From Stappia sp. ES.058 (lineage in GTDB: Bacteria; Pseudomonadota; Alphaproteobacteria; Rhizobiales; Stappiaceae): a DNA stretch of 64,000 nucleotides. The translations under genes and the position numbers were made by a program. Under the pieces are notes generated by a model, which worked only from the letters and a program-made list of their open reading frames with translations, made no database searches and had not been told where the DNA came from. The stretch is from the NCBI RefSeq assembly GCF_900105595.1, contig NZ_LT629784.1, positions 1,178,001-1,242,000 of the forward strand. Direction: 5' to 3'. Below, piece by piece: positions 52,967 through 63,300 of this stretch (position 1 is the stretch's first letter; each line of letters opens with the position of its first letter).

Positions 52967-54242
52967 GCGGCGTTTCCTGTTCCTTCAAGGTCCGCTCTCG
53001 CCGCTGTATCGGCGCATCGGCCGGAAGCTGTCGGCGAAGGGACACACCGTTCAGCGGATCAATTTCTGTGTCGGTGACTGGCTGCATTGGCATGGAAGCG
53101 GCACGTTTGCATATCGCGGGCGCTTCGAGAACTGGCCGGAGTGGGTGGGGGCATGGCTTGAACGCGAGCGCGTCACCAACCTGGTGTTGCATGGCGATAC
53201 GCGTCCGTATCATCGGCAAGCGGTGATTGCGGCGGAGCGTCTTGGCATTGCCGTGCATGTCACGGAACTGGGCGTGCTTCGCCCGGGCTTCATGACGCTG
53301 GAGCGGGGAGGGCTTGGCGTCTTGAGCCGGTTTCCCGTCGATGCGGATGCCATTGCCCAATTGAGTGCTTGCGCGGGGGCGGTCGATCTTTCCCCGCAAT
53401 ATCCGGGATCCTTCCCGCTGGAAGCCTGGCAGGACGTGAGTTATCACCTGCCGAATGTCGCGCTTGGCTGGCTGTTTTTTCCGCACCATCGACGACACAC
53501 GCCCTTTCCGCCGGTTCTGGACTATGCGCTTTGGATTCGTAGACTGATTGCCGCGCCGGCCCGGCGGCGGCGCGCAAGCATCCTTCAGCAATCCATCCTC
53601 GCGCAGGACGCATCGTTGTTTGTCCTGCCGTTGCAGATGGAAGGCGACTACCAGATCGTTTCCCAGTCGCAATATTCATCCATGCGCGATGTGCTGCGAG
53701 ATGTCTTGTTCTCCTTTGCCCGCCATGCGCCGGGCGAGGCGCGGCTTGTGATCAAGTCCCACCCGCTCGACAATGGCTGGACCGACTGGTCGTCGGAAGT
53801 GGCGTTGATTGCGAGCGAATTCAAACTCGGCAACCGGGTGGCATTTCTGGACGGCGGCGATCTGCATGCGATTGTCCGTGGTGCCGTCGGAGTTGTGACC
53901 GTCAATTCGACGGCTGGCCTCGAGGCCGTGCGCACAGGCGTTCCGGTCAAGACGCTTGCGCCCGCGATCTACGACAGCCCGGGCTTGACGCATCAGGGCG
54001 GTCTGGACGCGTTCTGGAACCGCCCGCAGCCACCCGATCCGGTGCGCGTCTCCGCGTTTGTGACCGCACTTGCCGCCACCACCCAGGTGCGCGGGACCAT
54101 CCACAATCGCATGGGTCTGGATGACGCCGTCGAGGGAATCGCGGCACGGTTGCTGAAGCCTTGCGGCGACGATTTGGGGGCTGCGCCCCGCGACCCGCCG
54201 CCGCGCCTTGCCCGTGCGCGCGCGCTCGGCGTTCCGCTATAA
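52950..54242 (+). CDS. KpsS-like capsule glycosyltransferase, second copy
   Basis: A 430-residue paralogue of the preceding protein, with the same order of motifs: RFLFLQGPLSPLYRRIGRKL, TELGVLRPGFMT, LFVLPLQMEGDYQIVSQS, IKSHPLDNG and VTVNSTAGLEAVRTGVPVKTL. The sequences differ in most other places, so the duplication is old. It begins at GTG 52950 inside the end of the first copy, which shows tight coupling. It may add a second Kdo or another sugar; exact acceptor is not known. Confidence 0.83.
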   Translation: MPGAGERRFLFLQGPLSPLYRRIGRKLSAKGHTVQRINFCVGDWLHWHGSGTFAYRGRFENWPEWVGAWLERERVTNLVLHGDTRPYHRQAVIAAERLGIAVHVTELGVLRPGFMTLERGGLGVLSRFPVDADAIAQLSACAGAVDLSPQYPGSFPLEAWQDVSYHLPNVALGWLFFPHHRRHTPFPPVLDYALWIRRLIAAPARRRRASILQQSILAQDASLFVLPLQMEGDYQIVSQSQYSSMRDVLRDVLFSFARHAPGEARLVIKSHPLDNGWTDWSSEVALIASEFKLGNRVAFLDGGDLHAIVRGAVGVVTVNSTAGLEAVRTGVPVKTLAPAIYDSPGLTHQGGLDAFWNRPQPPDPVRVSAFVTALAATTQVRGTIHNRMGLDDAVEGIAARLLKPCGDDLGAAPRDPPPRLARARALGVPL

Positions 54243-54270
54243 TCGCGATGATCAAGGAGTGGTGCACGAG

Positions 54271-55923
54271 GTGACGCATTGGCTTGGCGATCCGGCTCTG
54301 GGTGAGGCGAAAAAAGCGCTTGCCGCCGTCCTTCACGGCAGGGTGTCGACGCGCGCCCGCCCGCCTGGGCGGATTGAAAGCGTCATCACCGGTCTGACGC
54401 CGGCGCCGTTTTCCAGGCTTCATGCGCTGGCGCATGAGCGCAATGTGCCGTTGACGCTGGCGGCGTCCGCTTTGCTGCCGGCGGGCCTGCCCGCGCCGTT
54501 CTCCGGCGCGAGACTTGTGCTTCTCGTTCAGGTTTCAACAAACCGCCCCGCCGGCCAATTAGAGATTGCGCCGTTGCTGGGGGACGCATTGCGCCGACAA
54601 GACGCCGCCGAGCCGCCCGTTTTGCCCGCGCCGATCCTGCAGAACGTCGGCTACGATACGATCCGCGAAACGCTTCGGACCATGCTTGCAAGGGTACAGG
54701 GAGCGGAGGCTGCCGGTCTTGCGCAACCGGGCGAGCGGGCGATCGCCCATGCCTGGATGGTGCCCGGCACCTATGACGTTGCGCGGCCGTTGCGCGCCGA
54801 CATGGCGGCGGAGGCCCTGCATGCGATGCGACGGCAGGTCGCGCTCGTGGACCGGCCGGTGTTTTGCTTCGGGGCAAAGCCCTGGAACCACAAGGCAATC
54901 GCTGCCGCCTTTGGCACCGACGTGCACCCTTTAAGCTTTTGCAAGGACGCAGGATCGGCAATCGCGGACGCTGCCGCTTCGGGCGGTCGGGTGTTGGGAT
55001 GGGCAGCCGGGGTATCGAATGCCGATGAAGCGAGCGCCACGAATGCCGGTGTCGATCTCTGGCGCATAGAAGACGGGTTCCTGCGCTCCGTCGGTCTTGG
55101 TGCAGGACTTGCGCGCGGTGCAGCGCTCGCCTTCGACGACTGCGGGATCTATTTCGATGCGACACGTGAAAGCCGGATGGAGCGGCTCTTGAATGGACGG
55201 CAGTTGACGCCGGGCGAACGCGCCCGCGCGCAGGAGCTGCGCCGCCGCATCGTTTCGGCGCGCATGACGAAATACAACGTCGGCGCGCGCGGCCCGGTGC
55301 TCGCAGCGCCGCCGGGACGCGAGGCGATCCTTGTGCCGGGACAGGTGGCCGACGATGCCGGGGTGCGCCGCTCGCTCAGCGACGTCATCGACTGCGCCGG
55401 CTGTGCCAATGTCAATCTCGACCTGCTGCGGGCGGTGCGGGCGCGCAACCCGGACGCCTGGATCGTCTACAAGCCGCATCCCGACGTGGAGGCGAGGTTG
55501 CGTGCGGGGCGACTGGAGACAACCGAACTTCGCGGTCTTGCCGATCACATCGTCGCGGGCGGCAGCATCGTCGACGTGATCGAAACAGTGGACAGGGTGG
55601 AAACATTTTCCTCGCTTGCCGGCTTCGAGGCGCTCTTGCGCGACACGCCGGTCACCGTCCATGGCATGCCGTTTTATGCCGGCTGGGGTCTTACGCAGGA
55701 TCTGACGGAAATGCCACGGCGAAGCGCCCGGCTCGATTTGGAGACCCTCGTGCACGTCGCATTTGTCGACTACCCCGTGACGCTCGATCCCAAGTCGCTG
55801 CGCCCCTGTCCGCCGGAGGTCTTGATCGAGCGTCTTGTGGCGCAGCGTGCCGATCCCGTCCACGGCGTCATTCGGCTGGTGCGCCAGCACGCATCGTGGT
55901 TTGGGCGCAAGATCGGCTTGTGA
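54271..55923 (+). CDS. Shortened KpsC-like capsule glycosyltransferase
   Basis: A 550-residue protein with one KpsC-type module: RPVFCFGAKPWNHKAIAAAF, WRIEDGFLRSVGLGAGL, DDCGIYFDATRESRMERLL, LVPGQVADDAGVR, YKPHPDVEARLRAG and HGMPFYAGWGLTQD. Full KpsC has two such modules (about 670 residues); here the first 190 residues (MTHWLGDPALGEAKKALAAV at the start) do not show a second one. GTG 54271 is chosen because AAGGAG lies 11 bases upstream; other in-frame GTGs at 54259 and 54262 are too close to it. It ends the plus-strand capsule group and is convergent with the rkpG-like gene. Confidence 0.78.
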   Translation: MTHWLGDPALGEAKKALAAVLHGRVSTRARPPGRIESVITGLTPAPFSRLHALAHERNVPLTLAASALLPAGLPAPFSGARLVLLVQVSTNRPAGQLEIAPLLGDALRRQDAAEPPVLPAPILQNVGYDTIRETLRTMLARVQGAEAAGLAQPGERAIAHAWMVPGTYDVARPLRADMAAEALHAMRRQVALVDRPVFCFGAKPWNHKAIAAAFGTDVHPLSFCKDAGSAIADAAASGGRVLGWAAGVSNADEASATNAGVDLWRIEDGFLRSVGLGAGLARGAALAFDDCGIYFDATRESRMERLLNGRQLTPGERARAQELRRRIVSARMTKYNVGARGPVLAAPPGREAILVPGQVADDAGVRRSLSDVIDCAGCANVNLDLLRAVRARNPDAWIVYKPHPDVEARLRAGRLETTELRGLADHIVAGGSIVDVIETVDRVETFSSLAGFEALLRDTPVTVHGMPFYAGWGLTQDLTEMPRRSARLDLETLVHVAFVDYPVTLDPKSLRPCPPEVLIERLVAQRADPVHGVIRLVRQHASWFGRKIGL

Positions 55924-55929
55924 GGGGGA

Positions 55930-57333
55930 TTAAGGGGCCTGGTCGGAAGACGGTGCGCTTTTCACCAGATCCGAAAAACGGGCGCTTTTCATCTTCATGG
56001 CCGCAAGTTCCTCCGCCGTCGCATCGACCGCGCGGTCGATTTGTTCGGCTGTGTGTTCGCTGGTGATGAAGAAGCGGATACGCGCGGACTTCTCTGCGAC
56101 CGCGGGAAACACGATCGGCAGGACATTGATGCCGCGCTTGAGCAGACGGTTGCAAAGCGTTGCCGCACCAATGGAATCGCCGACGATGACGGGAATGACG
56201 CTGAAGCCGGCGCTTGGACCGGTGTCGAGGCCCGCAGTCTTCGCGCGCTCCAGAAAGCGGTGGCCGTTCCGGGTGAGTTGGCGAAGGCGGTCCGGCTCGC
56301 GCGCCATCACGTCGAGGGAGGCAAGGGCGGCCGCGGCAAGCGGGGGCGACAGCCCGACGGAAAAAACAAAGCCGGGGGCGGTGGCCCGCAGGTAGTCGCA
56401 CAGGGCCTTCGAGCCGGCAATATAGCCGCCACAGGACGAGAATGTCTTCGACAGCGTGCCCATCCACATTTCCACGCCGGTCGGATCGATGCCGAAATGC
56501 TCGGCAATGCCGCATCCACGGGAACCCAATACGCCGACCGAATGCGCTTCGTCGACCAGAAGCCAGGCATCGAACATCTGCTTGATGCGGATGAGACGGG
56601 GCAGGTCCGGGAAATCGCCGTCCATGCTGTAGATGCCCTCGACCGCGATCAGCACGCGATCGAACTTGTGCCGGTGCTTGCTCAGCAGATGCTCCAGCGC
56701 ATCGAGGTCGCCATGGGGAAAGTTCATTCGCGCCGCATGCGAAAGGCGCGCGCCCTCGCTGATTGAATTGTGAACGAGCGCATCCGTCACGATGAGGTCA
56801 CTTGCGCCGAGAAGGTGGCCGATTGTGGTGACGTTCGTGGCATGGCCGCTAACCATCACCACCGCGTCCTCGACGCCATGCAGAGCAGCCAGACGCGCCT
56901 CGAGTTCGCGATGAACAGGACGCTCGCCGGCGACCACACGGCTTGCCGATGCGCTGGTGCCATAGGTCTCAAGCGCGGTTACGGCGGCCGCATTCACCTC
57001 CGGGTGGCCGTTCAGTCCGAGATAGTTGTACGACGCGAAATTGTCGTGCTGCACGCCGTCGATCACCGTCGTTGCACTGGCGACCCCTTCGTGCGGCTGG
57101 AAAAAGGGATTTTCCAGCCCGATCATGTCGGCTGCCGCGCGGTGCATGCTCAACTGACGGAAGGACGGAAGCTCGGAAAAATCGAAAGCCTTGGTAGCAG
57201 GGGGAGCGTTCGCCGGCGTCTCGGCACGCGCCGCCGGTTTGCGGTGACGCGCGGCCTCGTGGCCGGCCCTCAGGCTTGCCATCAGATCGCGCCGTCGCCC
57301 GGCGCCGGAAGCGTTGTCGCCCTCGCGGCTCAC
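55930..57333 (-). CDS. rkpG: RkpG-like alpha-oxoamine synthase
   Basis: A 467-residue PLP enzyme of the alpha-oxoamine synthase group (related to 8-amino-7-oxononanoate and serine palmitoyl synthases), which condenses an amino acid with an acyl thioester. Motifs are NYLGLNGHPEV, LVDEAHSVGVLG (D261, H264) and the PLP lysine K296 in GTLSKTFSSCGGYIAG. The N-terminal 50 residues are extra and polar. Its GTG start overlaps the stop of the large FAS/PKS gene, so both are made together, as with rkpA-rkpG of Sinorhizobium K-antigen synthesis. The product is probably an aminoketone lipid that primes or anchors capsule; this is inference. Confidence 0.82.
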   Translation of the reverse strand: MSREGDNASGAGRRRDLMASLRAGHEAARHRKPAARAETPANAPPATKAFDFSELPSFRQLSMHRAAADMIGLENPFFQPHEGVASATTVIDGVQHDNFASYNYLGLNGHPEVNAAAVTALETYGTSASASRVVAGERPVHRELEARLAALHGVEDAVVMVSGHATNVTTIGHLLGASDLIVTDALVHNSISEGARLSHAARMNFPHGDLDALEHLLSKHRHKFDRVLIAVEGIYSMDGDFPDLPRLIRIKQMFDAWLLVDEAHSVGVLGSRGCGIAEHFGIDPTGVEMWMGTLSKTFSSCGGYIAGSKALCDYLRATAPGFVFSVGLSPPLAAAALASLDVMAREPDRLRQLTRNGHRFLERAKTAGLDTGPSAGFSVIPVIVGDSIGAATLCNRLLKRGINVLPIVFPAVAEKSARIRFFITSEHTAEQIDRAVDATAEELAAMKMKSARFSDLVKSAPSSDQAP

Positions 57334-60300
57334 AACAGGCTCCTTATGTCTTGCGTCTTTTCCTCGATGCGTGCGGCGACGTCGGCCATGTCCTCGCTGC
57401 TGTCGAAGGCATCATCGCCCAGATGCTGCATCGCGTTCGTTCGTGCCGCTTCGGAAAGCCCGGCCCCTTCCTGACCTCCGGATTGCACCTGGTCGACGAT
57501 CCGAGCCGCCATATCGGCAAGTGTCGCGCCGTTTGCCAGCGACATCAAGGGTATGTCGATGCCGAACTGGCGTTCGGCTGCCATTCTGAGTTCCAGTGCC
57601 ATGAGGGAATCCATTCCCACTTCCGCAAGCGGCCGGGCCGGGTCGATTTCCTCTTCGCCGATGCGCAGGATGCGGCCGATCTCCACGCCAAGAAGTTGGC
57701 AAATCCGGCCAATTGCCGTTGGACGGTCGAGCCCCTCGAGCAGTTTGGCAAGATCGATTGCCGCTGCATCGCTGCCGGTCGCGTCTGCGCCGTCGGTGCC
57801 AAGACGCTCTGCATAGGGCGTGGCGAGAAGCGCGAGATCGCGCCGCGCCGCCGCCCAGTCGATGCGGGCGTAGCCGGTCGCGGCCTGTCGCACGTCGGTT
57901 TGCGGCTCGCTCATCAAGGCGGCAAGACCGTCGAGCGCTTCACGCGCGCTGAGCGCGTGACGTCCGAGCTTGCGGGCGAGCTTGTCGCCGACGTCGGCGT
58001 TGCGCGCCAGATACCCGGCATCGGAGATTGCGCCCCAGGCAACGGCAAGCGCCGGCAGACCTTCGGCCCGCCGTTTCGCCGCAAGCCCTTCAAGATAACC
58101 GTTGGCTGCAACATAGTTCGCCTGTCCCGGATTGCCCACCAATGTGGTCGCGGAGGAGAACAGGACGAAATGCGAAAGGTCGTCATCGCGGGTCAGGCGG
58201 TCGAGCAGATCCGCGCCGCCGATCTTCGGTGACAGGACCTTGCGCAACGCCGCTTCGTCCAGATTGGCGATGAGGGTGTCTTCCAGCACCATTGCCGTGT
58301 GATAGACGCCGGAAAGTCCGCCGCAGCTGTTGCGAATACGCCCGAGCGTGCCGGCAAGGGCCGCTTCCTCCGCGACATCGCAGGCATGCCCGGTCACCGT
58401 CACGCCGCGCTCCGCCATCTCCGCGATCAACTCGCGCGCGCCATCCGCCTCCTCGCCGCGGCGCGACAGGACCGCGATCGTGCGCGCGCCCATGTCGGCG
58501 AGCCGCCGGATCAGTTCCGCTCCGAAGCCGCCGAAGCCGCCGACGACCACATGCGCAAGGGCAGGGTGCAGGGACACCGGCGGGTGTGATCTCGTGTCCG
58601 TGCCCGCGCGGCTCTCCGGCGGGCGGATCACGATCTTGCCGATATGACCTGCCTGCTGCATCAGCCGGAAGGCTGCGACCGCGTCGTCGGGCTCGAAAGC
58701 GCGATAGGGAAGTGTATGAAGAACACCGTCGGTGAAGAACTGCATTACCTCACGCAGGAGACGCTGCGCGAGCGTCGGCTGGTGAACGAGGAGCTGATCC
58801 GCGTCGATACCGAAATAGCTGAGGTTTTGTCTGAAAGGTCGCAGGCCGAGGTGCGTGTTCTCGTAGAAGTCGCGCTTGCCGAGTTCCAGGAAGCGGCCAA
58901 AGGGTTTCAGGACCGACAGACTGCGTTCCATCGCTTCGCCCCACAGCGAGTTCAGCACCACATCGACACCCTTGCCCTTCGTGATCCGCATTATGTCATC
59001 GGCAAAGGCAAGCGAGCGGGAATCGAGCACGTGATCGACGCCAAGCCCGGCGAGCAGGGCGCGCTTCTCGGGGCTGCCGGCGGTGGCGAAAACCGTTGCC
59101 CCGACGTGTCGGGCAATCTGGATGGCGGCAAGTCCGACACCGCCGGCGCCGCCATGGATGAGCACGCTTTCCCCCGGGGCGAGTGCCGCCAGATGAGTGA
59201 GCGCGTAGTAGCTTGTCAAAAATGCGACCGGGATCGTTGCGGCCGCCTCGCTGGTCAACCCGTCTGCCGCGGGAACGCATCCCGACTCCGAGACGAGAAC
59301 GTGACTGGAAAAACAGGCTGGTGCGAAGGCGATCACCCGGTCGCCGGGCTTCACGTTTCGTGCATCCGGGCCCACCCGCACAACCCGCCCGCAGCATTCC
59401 ATGCCAAGGGTGGGACCGGCAAATCCGTCTTCAAGGGCCTCTTCCGGCAACAGGCCAAGCGCCCACATCACGTCGCGGAAATTGAGGCCCGCCGCCTCGA
59501 CGACGATTTCGACGGCGTCACCGGTCGGCTGTGCGCGGGTCGCGTGCGTCCAGGTCAGCCGGTCGAGCGAGCCTTGCTGGACGATATCAAGCCGCATCGC
59601 ATCATGTCGGGGCGTGCCGGCCTGTTCCAGGGCTGGCGGATCGATGCGATCTATCCGAAGACCCAGTCGGCTTTCGCCGTCGAGCACGACCTCGCGTTCG
59701 CCGTCGAGATGATCAATCTCCGAGGCGATGCGCAGGGCGGCAGTGCTCGGATCGAGATTTTTGCGAATGTCGAGCAGGCGGAATTCAGCATCCGGAAACT
59801 CGTTGATGGCGACCCGACCATAGGCCCAGACGCTGGCCTGGACCGGATCGGGGGCCTGGTTGCAGGCGGGGGCGCGCGCGCCCTCCGGAGCGACGATCAA
59901 CAGCGGTCCGCCCGGCCGGGTCCGGCCGTTCAGGAGGCGCGTGAGCGCCCAAAGCCGTTGCGAACCGGCCTCAAGGGCGTTTTGCGATGCGCCGAACGCA
60001 CCGTAGAGATCGATCACGCCATGTCGGGCGGCCTCGGCAAGATCGGTGTTCTTCGCCCAGGCATCCGGATCATCGAGGTCGAGCGACCAGTTGCGCTCCG
60101 ACAGCTGCCGCGTTTCCGCCCCGGGAGCCGCAAGGCTCGCGTCGATACCACCGGTCGCGAGCGTCTCCTGCAAGGCGCAGGCGACTGCCCGTCCCGGTTC
60201 AGCGGCGTCGCAAAGGATCAGCATGCGACGCCGGTCTTCCGGCTCCGTTTCGTCCTGGCTCGCCGCCGGGGCCGGCGCAGGCGCGGACGCCAGAAGAAGG

Positions 60301-63300
60301 GTCGCCTCGGCCAGGCCGGTCTCCAGCGTCCGCGCGATCGCGGAGATGTAGCCCGCGCCATCGAATGCGTGGATCCATCCTTTTGTGCTCAGAAGCGACG
60401 CGACGGGCGCGGCTTCGCCGGCGTCGGCGCTCCACCAGTCCCGGCCGCAGCCGAGGATCAGATCGAAGGCAATGCTTGGCGCGCGCTCGACGGCAATCAG
60501 GTGTCCGTCGGTCGCCATAAGTCGCCTGATGTCCGTCAGCGTGACGGAACCGGCATGACAAAGGGAATCGCAGGCGAAGACAATGTCGTACCCTCTGGAT
60601 TGCGGCAGGTTGGCGTCATCGATGGCGACAAAGCGCGTGTCCGACCGTCCACGCCACTGACGTTGCAGGCGATCCAGCGGCGCGTCCGCAGTGTCGGTGA
60701 CCGTCATGTGCGCCGTGCGCGGGTCCAGTCGTTCGCTGATCGCGGCCGCAAGCCTCGGCCGGCGTGCCCCGACGAAAAGCACTGAGACCGGGCGATCTTC
60801 GGGCATTGTCCCGAGCACGTCTTCGGCCAGCGCTCGAAGCGTCGTTTCGAAGACGGAATTCGCCGGACTTTCGTGACGGTAGGCGTCCAGAAGGCCTGGC
60901 GTCGCAAAGGCTGAAGCCGTGTCAGGCAGGCCGTCGCGTAAGAGCGACGGCAGGTCGCGCGCAAGACGGGCGAGCAATGCCGCCTCGACGCCATGCTCGT
61001 TCGATGTTTCAAACAACATGCTCAAGAGCGTATCGGCGGAAAGCGCGGGGTCGGGAGGGGTGATCTGCCACAAGCCGTCGTTTTCCTGCGCCAGGTCGTG
61101 AAGCGCGAGCTCCTCCAGGAAATGAACAGCGAACGGAAGCGCCGACGCATGGATCTCGCCGGTGTCGGCGGCCGATGCGCACGACACTGGTCCTGTGCCA
61201 AGCACCTCGTGAAGGCCGTGGTGAACGACGGAGCGTGCCAGGGCGTCGAGCAGCAGCCGTTCGTCGCTCGGGCTGAAGCCGGTTTCGGCATCGGCGAGAA
61301 GGCCTGCTGCATCGGCCCGGGCGGCGATCGCCGCGGAGGAGAGACCAAGCGGGCTTTCCGAGCCCGCAAGAACCCGCGCCGCGACGCGATAGGCGCAAAT
61401 CGGGCCCGCCTGGTTCAGATGGAAGTGCACGGCCTTGAAGCGGACGGCCGACAGTCGCGAAACCAGTTCGCCGTCGGCATCCAGATACGTGAAACTTGCA
61501 AGGATTGAGCGGGGGGTCGCCCGCTCGATCGTGATCCGGACCGAGGCAGGGCGCGCGGATGGATCGAACAGCTGGACCGTTCCGGCCCGCACCGGCAGGA
61601 AACCGCTGTCGGTCTGTCCGTTCTCGCGGATCGAGAGCAAAGCGAAAAGGCCATGAAACCCGGCGTCGGCAAGTGCCGGATGCAGGGAAAACGGGCGGTG
61701 CGCGTCGTGGTTTGACGCGGGCCGCAGGGCGAGGACGGCGATCCGTTCATCGAGCACGTCGGCATGGTCGGCAAGGCGGAAGGTTTCGCCGTATCCAAGC
61801 CCGTGCGCGCGCGTCATCTCGTAGATGGTGTCATGCGAAATGCGCAAGGAATGGCCCTGCGCGGAGTCGGATGCCGGGCGCGCGCCGTCGGCAATGGTCG
61901 GAGCGGCGGGGGTGCGAAATCCGGCGCGGGCGTGCAACGACCATTCGGCTCCGGCGAGGCGAGGCCGCGCGAAGATCTCGATCACACGATCATCGGCGGA
62001 CAGCCGGACCTTGGTCTCCTGCGACTTTCCCGGATCCAGCACAAGCGGGCGCAGGATCTCGACATCGTGCAGCTCCGCCGTATCCCGCTCCGTCCAGTCA
62101 AGCGCGGTCCGCAACGCCATTTCCAGAAAGCCGGCGGCCGGAAACACCACCGCATCCTCGACCTTGTGATCGGCAAGAAACGGGTACAGGTCCGTGTCGA
62201 TAACGTTGAACCATTCGCATCCGTCCGCCTTCAGCCGCGCACCGGCGAGCGGCCAGCTTCGCGGGCCCTGTATGCGCTCATCTGTTTCGCTCAAGACGAA
62301 GGGGACGGTCTGCCAAGGATAATTCGGAAGAGAGGGAAGATCGGACCCTTGCGGCCCGATGTAAAGGTCTGGATCGGGAGAGGCGCCGGCCGCGATGATC
62401 CGTGCCGCGACGAGGTCGAGCGCTTCCGGTTCCGGCGTCTTGTCCCCCGGCCGATCGAAGGACGGTACCACATTGGCCTGAGCGCCGACGGCGACCAGCG
62501 TATCGCGCAGATAGGTCGTCAGAAGCGGACGCGGGCCGATTTCGACGATGACGCCGGCACCGGCCTCGGCCAGTTTTTCGACCGCCCGGGAAAAGCGCAC
62601 AGGCTGGCGCACGTTTTCCCACCAGTAGGTGGCGTCCGGCGTGACGGTCTCCGAATCCGGATGCACGGAGGAAAAGAAAGTGCGCGTGGCGGGAGAGGAG
62701 GCGATCGTGCCGAGTGCGTCCCGCAACGGAATTTCGATGGGGTCGACCAGTGCACTGTGGAACGGGTAGACGATCTCCAGCTTGCGCAGCGCCCAACGGT
62801 TGGTCCTGGCATGACGGGCAAAAGCGTCGATGCTGTCGGTTGGTCCCGTCACGGTAACGCTGCGCGCCGAGTTGATGGCAGACAGTTCAAGCCCGGGGAG
62901 CCCCGACGAGGCGATGGCTGCGCGGGCTTCGTCTTCCGGCAGGAGAAGCGCCGCCATCGAGCCAAGGTGACGAACCACCTCCTGCTGTGTCGAGCGGACG
63001 TGGATGATGCGGGTCGCGGTCTTCAGGTCCAGCATGCCAGCGCACCAGGCCGCGGCGATTTCGCCGACACTGTGACCAATGACCATGTCCGGGCTGATGC
63101 CGCGCTGTTTCAGCGCCTGCACCATCGCGACCTGAAGAGCGAACAGAAGCGGTTGCGCAATTTCCGTTCGTCCGATTTCCGTATCCAGATCGGCGGAAAA
63201 CAGCATCGTGACGAGGGACCATCCGGATACCGCCATGAAATGACGGTCGGTTGTTTCGAAGGCTTCGCGAAACGCGCCGTCGGCTTGATAGGCCTGCTGC

